Source: Chaunax sp. Z400
Taxonomy: Eukaryota; Chordata; Actinopteri; Lophiiformes; Chaunacidae
Length of the DNA: 64,000 nucleotides
Reading direction: 5' to 3'
NCBI GenBank assembly: GCA_037577475.1
Contig: CM075202.1
Coordinates: 23,776,229-23,840,228 of the forward strand
The position numbers and the translations under genes are program-made. Positions within the stretch are counted from its first letter, which is position 1; every line of letters starts with the position of its first letter. A model generated the notes under the pieces. It did no database searches, was not told where the DNA came from, and was given only the letters and a program-made list of their open reading frames with translations. This document shows, piece after piece, positions 1 through 10,050 of the stretch.

Positions 1-1212
1 TATATCAAATCACTTTCCAAACAGAGCAGGTCTAGACCGACGCTTTATTCTAAAGAGACCCAACAATCCTCCATGAGAAGAACATGGAGACAGTGGAGAG
101 AAAAAAAGTGCCTCATTTAACAGGCAGAAACCTGACTGGGTGGCCCTCTGCTTTGACCCGTTGGTGTGAGAGAGATAGAGAGAGATGGGTAGAGAGAGAC
201 AGATGGGTAGAGAGAGAGAGATAGAGAGAGATGGGTAGAGAGATGGGTAGAGAGAGAGAGATAGAGAGAGATGGGTAGAAAGAGAGAGATAGAGAGAGAT
301 GGATAGAGAGAGAGAGAGAGAGAGAGATGGGTAGAGAGATGGGTAGAGAGAGAGAGATAGAGAGAGATGGGTAGAAAGAGAGAGATAGAGAGAGATGGGT
401 AGAGAGAGAGAGAGAGAGAGAGATGGGTAGAGAGAGAGAGACAGAGAGAGATGGGTAGAGAGAGGGAGTTAAGGAGGATAGGTGGACAGAGAGAGGGAGT
501 GAGGGACAGGGACACAGACATGTTCAACCACAATAACAACAACAGCTATTATGATAGAGAGATTATAGTTTGTAGTATCTATAATAACTACTACAATAAC
601 AACACTGATAATAATGATAATATTGATAATGATGATGATAGTAATAGTAAGAGTGATAATAATAATGGTAATGAGATGATGATGATAATGATGTCAGAGG
701 GTATCAACCATGGTCCCAGCAGTAGATTGGTCCACGGTGACCTGCAGGATGAGAAAGTACGAAGAGTCCGGAGAAGAAGTCAAGTTAGTAACATGAATTA
801 ATGAGACATGAATGTGTAAAGAAGAAGAGAGAGAAGCTCAGTGCATCATGGGAAGTCCACCAGCAGTCTAGGCCTATAGCAGCATAGCTAAAGACTAGCC
901 TAAGCCAGCCTTAATTCTAAGCTTTATCAAAAAGGAAAGTTTTAAGCCTCCTCTTAAATGTAGAGAGGGTGTCTGCCTCCTGGACCCAGACTGGAAGATG
1001 GTTCCACAGGAGAGGAGCCTGATAACTGAAGGCTCTGGCTCCCGTTCTACTTTTAGAGATTCTAGGGATCACAAGTAACCCTGCATCCAGGGAGCGTAAT
1101 GTTCTAGATGGGTAGTAGGGTACTACGAGCTCCTGAAGGTATGTTGGTGCCTGACCATTAAGGGCTTTGTACGTGAGGAGAAGGATTTTAAGTTCTATTC
1201 TGGATTTTAGTG
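1..1212 (-). mobile_element. L2-clade LINE, 3' end (C-terminus of RT ORF and 3' UTR)
   Basis: Read on the minus strand, 1212-830 matches the conserved L2 C-terminal coding region seen again at 60470-60790 (KALNGQAPTYLQEL type). It is followed by a 3' UTR with an AAT-rich microsatellite (540-680), a GA-rich minisatellite (165-480), and the start of the conserved tail at 1-110. The element is truncated at the window edge and has no complete ORF. Confidence 0.8.
165..500. repeat. GA-rich minisatellite (GAGAGATGGGTAGA-type units)
   Basis: Units of GAGAGATAGAGAGAGATGGG type recur with slight variation and form part of the L2 3' UTR. They produce a Ser/Leu/Pro-rich reading frame on the minus strand that is not a gene. 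Confidence 0.9.
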
Positions 1213-2820
1213 GGACATGATATAAAAAAACTTATCAACAGATTTTGATGAAATTTTCAGGAGATCTCGGAAGTGGCCCAAGGAAGAATCGATTAGGTTT
1301 TGGTGGTGATCCAGATCAGGATGGATGATGAGAACAGGGCCACAGTCTTGATGCACCAAACGTTGAGGGGAGGGAGATGGACCAGACAAGCTAAACAGAC
1401 CTGGAGGAGGGTTCGGCCTGAGGAATATTCTCTACTGAGGTCATTCCAGGTCAACTAAAATTAATTGTCAAACCCAACTGATATTATATTGTAAAAATTG
1501 TTATAACTACAGAGGAGACACATATAGACACATAGACATATACAGTAGAACAAAGACGACGTGTCTCCATCATGAAGCTTTCCCTCAGGACATTCTTTCT
1601 AAATAAATGATGGAACTGAAATGTGAATTTATTAGAAGCTAACTCCTAATGACGACTGTCAGAAGAGACACAGTGGTTCCAGTTTAGCACAGTGATGATG
1701 TCATTACCTGGAGATTCACAGTTTTGTCCACTAGAGGTGGACTGAAAGGACTAAGTTAGAATGAGATCCTTGCTCTTGCCTAGAAAAATCACCTTGCTCA
1801 TCTGTATGCAAATTTTGACCTACTTCATTTTTAATAATTTTTTTATTTTCAGAGGTAAACACAGGACAGACCTGCTAGAAGCAGCATCAGTTGAGTGTAG
1901 CAGAGGTAACAAGCAGTGACTATGCAACTGATATATTCACTCTCCATCCTGATAAAGGCCACTGACTGCAGACAGACAGAGGCACATGACAACCCAGACC
2001 TGAAGGCCCTTGGAATGCACAGACACACACCCAGAAATAGCACTGCATTCTGTAGCAATCACTACATTTAATGTAATGGTTGAACAAAAGATACCTTGAA
2101 CAACATCCAAACAGAGCATGTGCCTTCACACAGGCAGTTAAAAAAAACATGATGGTCTGAAGCATGTGGTGGCAGACATTTAACACCAGATACATCGTAG
2201 TATAGTTTTGCCATGTAGCATGCCTTTTTTCCATGTCTTGGTTTCTTTTTTCACTTTGATATTTTTGTAGTTCTTAGAGGCATTTATAAAACACATGTAA
2301 TCCTTGATGATGTTGCATTAAAACTATCCTAGAGCTTCACTTAGTAATACAAACAATAGAATCAGACAGACATTGATAGTGAGGTACACAACATTAATGT
2401 GAGGCTTTGGAGTGTATGTGAAAAAGACAGTGAGTGTCATAATATCACTGGATTCCAGTCAGTGGCAGAGTTCACATTTATCATGCATGTGGTGTTATTT
2501 CCTTCAGTACGTAGTGAATATGAAAATATATCAGAGGGAATAATAGAAGCTCAGGCAGACACCACCACGAATGACAGCAGCAGCAGATACACCAGGGCAA
2601 CACTAATGGCCACTAGATGCCAGCTGCATAAAGTCTCCAACTACATAGTATTCCATTCAAAATGTCCAAGCTTTATTGACATGAAGTTTGGTTCTAGAGA
2701 ACTCCTCAGGGTGAGCGTGAGAATCCATCAGAGAGGTATTGAGGCTTCTAGAGGGATTCATTTTAGGGCATGTCTGCTTGACTGACAAATTATCAATTAT
2801 ATGAGCTGATATTTGTGTTT
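1213..2820. other. Flanking DNA, no gene recognised
   Basis: Positions 1215-1385 contain a decayed interspersed repeat with a 'GAAGTGGCCCAAGG' type segment. The remainder to 2820 shows no exon, RNA gene or terminal repeats that I can support. Confidence 0.4.
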
Positions 2821-2849
2821 ATATTTGTGTGTATATATATATATATATA

Positions 2850-2931
2850 TACACTACCAGTCAAAAATTTGGACACAGTTTCCCATTCAAGTGGGTGGGT
2901 AACTGTGTCCAAACTATTGACTGGTACTGTA
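2850..2931. repeat. Minimal Tc1-type terminal-repeat dimer inside (TA)n
   Basis: About 35 bp beginning ACACTACCAGTCAAAA is followed by its near-perfect reverse complement ending TTGACTGGTACTGT. These are the terminal inverted repeats of a fish Tc1-like family with essentially no interior. Both sides are TATATA microsatellite, as expected for a TA target. Confidence 0.75.
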
Positions 2932-3002
2932 TATATATATACATATATATATATATACATATATATATGTATATATATATATATATACGTATATATATAT
3001 AC

Positions 3003-3092
<90 letters not shown>

Positions 3093-3145
3093 GTATATAC
3101 ATATATATATATACATATATATACATATATATACATATATATATT
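2931..3145. repeat. (TA)n microsatellite
   Basis: About 215 bp of alternating TA with occasional CA or GT interruptions. It yields Tyr/Ile-rich reading frames on both strands that are not coding. A shorter TA run lies at 2832-2850. Confidence 0.95.
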
Positions 3146-4081
3146 TGATGTTTATATCCATGTACCTAAAGTTTGAAGTTTCCAAAGCTCCAAAATGTTC
3201 CCTCAGGAATCCATACGTCCATGTTTTAAACAGGATATGAGTCAACACGACATGTACACATTGCACTTTGACAGTGAAAGCAGTGCCCTGTATCATTTCT
3301 AACCCATTCATCATTTCAGATCATTTCATTGGTGTTCCATGTACAGTACAGAACAGTCCCTCTTCTTACATTATGGCTTACCTTCCATTCTGTTGTCATT
3401 CATGTTCCCAGAGCACACTAGCAGTCATTTTTCTTTAATCTTCTCAAGGTATGAATGCAGCACTTGATAGACAATGTCAACAATAAACATTAGAACAACA
3501 AGCCCTGAGATAGTTTTCAAAGAAGTCATGATGTCTGCAGTATTCTGGACATTGTACTGAGCTCAGGGACTGTGCACAATAAGCATGTGGGATGTTCTAA
3601 ATGGTTTTCATTCACACATAAGTTTCAATAGATCACATGAAAGAATGACAAGAAACACAGAGAGGAAGTGTAACATTTAAATAAGCTTTTCTCGTGTGTT
3701 ACTGTTCTCGTCTTTTGTTACTCATTCTTTTAGTGTAGTACTGATGCTCTGACTTCAGCCTTGAATGGAGCTGCAGCACCAGGTTGGAGGTCAAAGTGTA
3801 CTTCTCAGGCCTCATTTCAAATACTTGCAATAATCCCTTGGTGTAAATTAAATGTTGAACAACATTCCACTATGTGTAAGGAAAATTCTAACTTTGGTGT
3901 AGTTGTAACAGATTTAAAAATTATATTGTTTTGGTCATCATTTTTATCAGTGATAAATACATTGCACTCACTCACTGATTTTCATCCTACTCGAGGGACA
4001 GTTTTTAAATGGTAATGTTAAATCTGAAGACACAAATTTTTACATTTTTAATCATTAAGACGAGGACAATGAAAATTAATA
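3146..4081. other. Flanking DNA, no gene recognised
   Basis: AT-rich sequence with no exon, terminal repeat or RNA gene that I can support. Confidence 0.4.
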
Positions 4082-5246
4082 TATACTGAGCAACAGCAGA
4101 AATGCATAATTTTAAAAAACCCTTAATTTCTATTCACTAGCCCTAATCTACTGAAACAAACAATCATGTGATTCACTGAATAGACTTTTTTAAGTACCCA
4201 CAACCAAAACATGTTAAATCATGAATAACCATCATTTAGTCATAACATAGAAATAACAGTCATTGGTGCATTTCAGAGTAAGCGATGATGTTGGTGAGAT
4301 TTTTTTCTGCATGATTGAAAAGACTTGGTCGAGGCGATAATTTACCGGGTCTAATTAATGTCCTAGAGAAACAACTGATGATGTCACGATTCCTGAAAAA
4401 CTTATGTGAACATGCAGTTGGGATACTGATGGTCTGAACTCTGCAGACACGTGCAGCACAGATGTTCCAGATGTTATGGCTGATTGCAAAGTGGACAGAG
4501 ATCACATTTAGTGACAAGTCCAGATTTAACTTGTACACAGCTGGAGGTCGTTGATGTTTGTATCATTGCCGCGGAGACCGCTGTTCTTCTGTATAGATCC
4601 AAGAAGTGGAACGTTTTGGTAGTGGTGTCATGATGTGGGGGGGCCACTGCTAATGGATGACGGTCAGAACGGTCCAGATCCACGGTACACTGACAGCCAT
4701 CCGTTACCAAAATACTATCCTAGGTCCACATGTCATTCCCAGGATACAGCAATCAGGCATCACCTTCATACATGACAATGCCAGACCACATGTGGCTCAT
4801 GTCTGTCAGAAGTAGCCTACAATGTCGCTGTCCTTCCTTGACCAACATATTCACCAGATCTCAACCCAATAGAGCATCTGTGGGACATTCAGGATCACCG
4901 GGTGAGAGAGAGAGATCCTGCTCCAGCAACACATGAACAACTTGTCACAGCTCTGCAGGAAGAATGACATGTCATCCTACAAGTCCAGAATAACATCTTA
5001 TCCATCCAAGAGGTGTAAAGTAGTGATAAATGCTGGAGGTAGACGCGCACGGCAGTGACTATTTTGTTCTCTGTCTCACCATCCACACTTTCTGACTTGT
5101 AAACAAAAACCACTAATTTGCACAAAAATGATTTTTCTGTATGGATAAAGGGTGAATAAAGATGTGAACCATAATTTGCCTTTGATATTTAATATGAACA
5201 GGATGGCATGACATAAAAAAAAGCATTTCTACTGTTTGTCAGTATA
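4082..5246 (+). mobile_element. Degraded Tc1/mariner element with terminal inverted repeats
   Basis: The left end (TATACTGAGCAACAGCAGAA) and right end (reverse complement TATACTGACAAACAGTAGAA) are inverted repeats of about 25 bp at TA sites. Between them lies a broken Tc1 transposase. The 5' 380 bp and 3' 85 bp reappear in an internally deleted copy at 61086-61559. Confidence 0.85.
4440..5060 (+). pseudogene. Tc1-like transposase remnant
   Basis: Pieces in several frames match the Tc1 DDE transposase: FSDKSRFNLYT near 4508 (first catalytic Asp region), the glycine-rich GSGVMMWGG near 4620, HDNARPHVAHV near 4775 (second Asp), and SPDLNPIEHLWD near 4857 (catalytic Glu region in related proteins). 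Stops and frameshifts break it repeatedly, so no functional transposase is made. It runs on the plus strand, opposite to kcnk10. Confidence 0.85.
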
Positions 5247-5623
5247 TTTTACCTGTGGGTCTCTTTATCGCTATCTAGTGTGTGGCTGTAATTGAATATC
5301 AAAGGTGGCCAGAAATAATGTTGTACATATTTGTAATTGGTCCTTGCATTGGAGAGGAAATCTGATTGGTTCCCAGATAATTCGTTCTACTTGCAGCTGC
5401 GTACTGACTCTACCCTCGTATATATCTAGTGAACTCTATGATGAAGGCTGTGTACTGAGACGTATCTGCGACATTTTTGTGATGTGACTTTGGGTTTAGC
5501 ACTCTACAGAAGGTTTATTTTTGAAGAGCAAATCAACACTTCAATACAGAAATAAAAATGTAATCTGTAGTTCCACGAGGGAACCTCAATTCCTACATGC
5601 TCCTGTTTGGTTCTATTATAATG
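5247..5623. other. Flanking DNA, nothing recognised
   Basis: Between the Tc1 right end and the TGTCA-ended repeat. No feature supported. Confidence 0.4.
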
Positions 5624-6216
5624 TGTCATGGTCATGTATTTTGGTTGCCTGTTTCCTGTTTTATTTTGAAAGTCTGTTTTCCATGTTATGTGTTTTTGCT
5701 TTGCATTTCCTGTCTTATTGTCTTATGATCTGTTTTACCCTTTTGGCTCCTCTTTCTGTGTTTTAAACATCTGTGTTTTTACTTCCAGTTTGTTCCCTTT
5801 CCATGTGTTTGTTTGCTCTGTTGTGTTAGTTTATGATTAGTCTATCCTCCATATTTTCCTCTTCATTTTCCCTTTAGTGTGTGATTGTCTCCTCCTCCCT
5901 GTGTCACCTGTGTATCATTCCCTCGTTACCCGAGTGTATTTAGTCTGTATGATTCCCTCTGTGAGTTGTCAGTTTGTCATCAATGCTGTGTCAATGCTTC
6001 GTCTACGTTTCATTCCACATCCCAGTGCTCCCAGTGATTTTTCCCCCGTGCTCTCCTGTAAGTTTTCTTTCTATTGGATTCTGTTGTTTTACTGGATTAT
6101 GGAATTTGGACAGTGAGGTTATGTTTGGACTTTGTTTTGTGTTAATTAAATCCTTCAACTGCACTCCGCCCCTTGTGTCGTCTGCATTTGGGTCCTGCTA
6201 ATGTTGAACCGTGACA
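5624..6216 (+). mobile_element. 593-bp repeat with TGTCAYGGT terminal inverted repeats
   Basis: It starts TGTCATGGTC and ends with the reverse complement of TGTCACGGTT, giving short inverted termini. The interior has no coding capacity. Truncated copies occur at 6222-6594 (inverted) and 26941-27307 (minus). It could be a MITE or an LTR-like repeat; the family is not identified. Confidence 0.6.
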
Positions 6217-6221
6217 GTACG

Positions 6222-6594
6222 AACTGACAACTCACAGAGGGAATCATACAGACTAAATACACTCAGGTAACGAGGGAATGATACACAGGTGACAAAGGGA
6301 GGAGGAGACAATCAACACAGGTGGAGACGATCAGACAATCACACACTGGAGGGAAAATGAAGAGGAAAACATGTAGGATAGACTAATCATAAACTAACAC
6401 GACAGAGCAAACAAACACGGGGAAAGGGAACAAACTGGAACTAAAAACACAGATGGATAAAACACAGAATGAGGAACCAAAAGGGTAAAACAGATCATAA
6501 GATAATAAGACAGGAAATGCAAAGCAAAAACACATGGAAAACAGACTTTCAAAATAAAACAGGAAACAGGCAACCAAAATACATGACCATGACA
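6222..6594 (-). mobile_element. Inverted, truncated copy of the TGTCA-ended repeat
   Basis: The reverse complement of 5624-5983, ending ACCATGACA at 6594. With the first copy it makes two arms of about 360 bp separated by about 240 bp, a long inverted repeat able to form a hairpin. Confidence 0.8.
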
Positions 6595-6752
6595 ATAATG
6601 TATCCATCCGTTCATGTGCGGATGACACACAGTTTCACATTTTCTTTCTTGATCTCAGTCCAGGGAAATTGTACTGAAGCTCTACAAATGGCTCCTACAT
6701 GTAGTATTTCTAATGCCAACTAGCAAGGGTAGCAACATGCAATCGACTGGTC

Positions 6753-7060
6753 CAGGGGTTCCTAAAGTGGGCGTTATGAGACACCAGTGATGGGGTCGGG
6801 AGATGATTTCCAGAAATCGAATAAAATTTAAAAATGATTAGAAATAGTCTATTTTAGCCATAATTGTTACCAAAGATAAATAGTATTAACATTTAAAATA
6901 AAACCATGCAAATAAAACTATGTTGTGTGCTTTAATAAGCCTATTAATGTGTGTGCGCTTAGTGTTTGTATACTTCAAACACCTCTGGGGATAGTGGGGG
7001 TCCAGAGTCTCTGGCATCGTTATTTCGGGGGGCCGGGGGTGAAACTTTTGGGAACCCTTG
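6753..7060. mobile_element. hAT-type MITE with imperfect 8-bp target duplication
   Basis: It begins CAGGGGTTCCTAAAGT and ends TTTTGGGAACCCTTG. The flanking 8-mers GACTGGTC and GACTAATC agree at 6 of 8 positions, as expected for an old hAT insertion. A related copy is at 17527-17818. Confidence 0.7.
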
Positions 7061-7337
7061 GACTAATCGACTAATCGCTCACATCTCTACTTTCAAAATG
7101 TGGGAGACTGAGTGAAACGCAGATCATCCTGCAGCCTGTTATATTCAATGAAAACATCTGCACAGATGTGTTAAGGCCAACATTCAAAAAATGGACGCAA
7201 ACACGGACAACAGATAAACATTAGTTCTTCATACATCATCGTCATACAACACTGTGTTCATATATGTTTGGTGGCAATGCACGGCTGTCCATAAATTTTG
7301 GTCTGCACCTGGACCTACATTGCTATGTGAGTACATA

Positions 7338-7417
<80 letters not shown>

Positions 7418-8016
7418 TAATGCACAGTTGTCTCAATGGTAGTTTCATCTTTTGAAACAGTGACCTACGTATGCATTAGAGATGTGTGCAAGATATGGAG
7501 AGGATACAAAACTGGCAAAAAGCTCTGTCAACCACTCGTGAGCCTTATACAGTTGTGTTCATTGTTGCTGGTATGTATGGTATGTATGCTAACAATGAAG
7601 CAGTGGGTAACCACTCAACTCCTTGGAGCAGGTGAATCCGAATACTGAGGAACACATTTGCTTTCCTGCCTCTTCCTTATCAAAATAATGTTCATGGATC
7701 ACAGCAGGAAGTTGAGTACAACATTGTCAGAACTGAGAAATATTGGCCGAATATTCATCATTTAAGCAACTATTAGCTGACAACTTCTTTGAAAATGACC
7801 GTCATAGGTTTAGCAGAAAACCTACCTACTTCCATTAATACAACACAATGTGTGTCAATTAGATCCATAGGGCACAGTGAATATGTAAAACTGACATATA
7901 CATAGCACAAAGGGACGGGTGGTCCCTTCTTAAGCACAGGAATAGGTGAGACCTAAGGCACTAATGGTGGTGCTCAACCCTTCCTTTGTATGAGAACACT
8001 GTCTATGGGCCCATCT
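7061..8016. other. 3' flank / probable 3' UTR region of kcnk10
   Basis: No separate gene is seen. Adjacent to the kcnk10 stop the sequence may be 3' UTR, but no convincing minus-strand poly(A) signal was placed. A (TG)n(TA)n microsatellite lies at 7339-7418. Confidence 0.45.
7339..7418. repeat. (TG)n-(TA)n compound microsatellite
   Basis: About 38 bp of TG dinucleotides run directly into about 40 bp of TA dinucleotides. Confidence 0.95.
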
Positions 8017-8685
8017 CTACTGTACATGCAACTCTTCTCTTGTAAGGATTTTCTCACTCTCCTTCTCTTTGGTCTTCTCTGGAATAAACCCATTCTGTGG
8101 CTTGCAAGCTTCCAGAAACAGTGGGAAATCAGACAAGCTAGTATTGCACTCCTCGTCTTCATTCTCATCCTCTCCTTCATCCTTCCTTTTACCTTCATCT
8201 GCAGTGGGTGTACTGCAGTCGAAAGTGGGCATGCTGCAGCCGTAGGCCTCGCTGTGAGACCTGCAAGCCTCTTCTGGGATGTTTTTCTTCAGGTCCCGAT
8301 TCCTGTTGCGCTTAGCCAGCTTGGTAACAGAGCCCAGGCGGTTAAAAATGTTGTCCTCAGATGTTGTCTGATGGTCTGAGCGCCGGTCACACTGCTCAGC
8401 CCCCCGAAGCCGAAGGTTGTTCAGCTTGGTGTCGATGCTCTCCTGGGAGGAGGTCTTATAGCTGTTGATGTCCAGGCTGTTGAAGATGGCACGGCGCTCT
8501 GGGGAGAGCATGTCCAGGGACACAGCCCGCTGGTCCTGGCCAAGCTGCCGTCTCTCCATGCTGCGAATGGTGGCGGCTCGCTGCAGCTTGTCGTGGACCT
8601 CAACACTCATACGCCGACGTGTCTCCCGGAACTCTGCTCGCACATTTGCTTTCCACTCTGCTGCATGAGCCTTGATCTCTCCAAC
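8017..8685 (-). CDS. kcnk10: kcnk10 last coding exon: regulatory cytoplasmic C-tail
   Basis: The exon opens after an AAG acceptor with VGEIKAHAAEWKANV, continues as EFRETRRRMSVE, and ends LHVQ and a TAG stop at 8019-8017, giving 222 residues. The proximal part is the TREK tail that in the family senses lipid and pH and binds AKAP; the RRRMS site matches the conserved kinase site region. The middle part (RAATIRSMERR, SLDMLSPERR, SSQESI, SEDNI) is diagnostic of TREK-2. The distal part is less conserved and has an acidic run of D and E residues. No frame break is seen. A poly(A) site could not be placed. Confidence 0.95.
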   Translation of the reverse strand, partial: VGEIKAHAAEWKANVRAEFRETRRRMSVEVHDKLQRAATIRSMERRQLGQDQRAVSLDMLSPERRAIFNSLDINSYKTSSQESIDTKLNNLRLRGAEQCDRRSDHQTTSEDNIFNRLGSVTKLAKRNRNRDLKKNIPEEACRSHSEAYGCSMPTFDCSTPTADEGKRKDEGEDENEDEECNTSLSDFPLFLEACKPQNGFIPEKTKEKESEKILTREELHVQ

Positions 8686-9983
8686 CTTGGGCAAAGACAA
8701 TTATTACAAATCAGTAGATCAGTTATTGGTTTATGTTTACTTTGTTCAAAATTTCTACTGCAGCACAATAATAGGATCCCTTTCAACGTACAGTAAATAA
8801 AGCCAGTCAGACATGGTTTTTAAAGGGAATGGGAGATGACCCTGTGATTGGTACTACACCAAAAACACAACTATGAATCAGTATTAGACTAAATAAAACC
8901 ACTTTTTGTCTTGCACCTTACTTTGCACCCATAGTGTGCACCATTAAAACAGCAAAAACTGAGTGAGACACAGTTTAAATGTTCTCTCCAGCTGATCCAG
9001 AATGCTGCTGCACATGGAGAGACCAGAACTAATAACAGAAATTACTGTATATCTCTCCCATATTAGCTGCTCAGTTACTTGTGATCCCTAGAGTCTCCAA
9101 AAGTAGAAGCCTTCAGTTATCAGGCTCCTCTCCTGTGGAACCATCTCCCAGTCTGGGTCCAGGAGGCAGACACCCTCTCTATATTTAAGAGGAGGCTTAA
9201 AACTTTCCTTTTTGATAAAGCTTAGAATTAAGGCTGGCTTAGGCTAGTCTTTAGCTATGCTGCTATAGGCCTAGACTGCTGGGGGACTTCTTATGATGCA
9301 CTGAGCTTCTCTCTCTTCTTCTCCCCCTTCTTTACACACTCATATGTCTCATTAATTCATGTAACTAACTTGACTTCTTCCCCAGAGTCTTCTCTTTCTC
9401 ATCCTGCAGGTCACCGTGGACCGATCATCATTACCATTATTACTATGATTGTCATTGATTATGTGTTGTTGTTGTTGTTATTAGTAGTAGACGTTTTACT
9501 ATAGTAGCCATTATAAATATTATAAAACATTAATTCAATTCAAGTCAATTTATTTGTATAGCGCCAAATCACAACAAAAGTTATATGAACACACTTTCCA
9601 AAAAGAGCAGGTCCAGACCGACTCTTTATTCTACAGAGACCCAACAATCCTCCATGAGAAGAACATGGAGACAGTGGAGAGAAAAAAACTGACTTCTTTT
9701 TTTTTTTTAAAGGCAGAAACATCGAGCAGATCCGAGACCGGTTGGTGTGAGAGAGATAGAGAGAGAGAAAGGTTGGAAGAGAGAGAGAGAGAGAGGCATA
9801 GGGAGAGGGAGAGAGGGGGAGGGAGGGAGGGACAGGGACACAGACATGTTCAACCACGATAACAGCTATTATAATAAAGAGATTACAGTTTGTAGTATTT
9901 ATAATAACTACTACAATAACAACACTGATAATAATGATAATAGACAGGGTCTCCAAGGTCCTTAATCCTCATTCCTCTTCAGG

Positions 9984-10050
<67 letters not shown>

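Noticed and set aside
117..542. 141-codon Ser/Leu/Pro frame
   Set aside because: It translates the GA-rich minisatellite of an L2 3' UTR.
2793..3314. Tyr/Ile-rich frames of up to 173 codons on both strands
   Set aside because: They are the (TA)n microsatellite read in frame.
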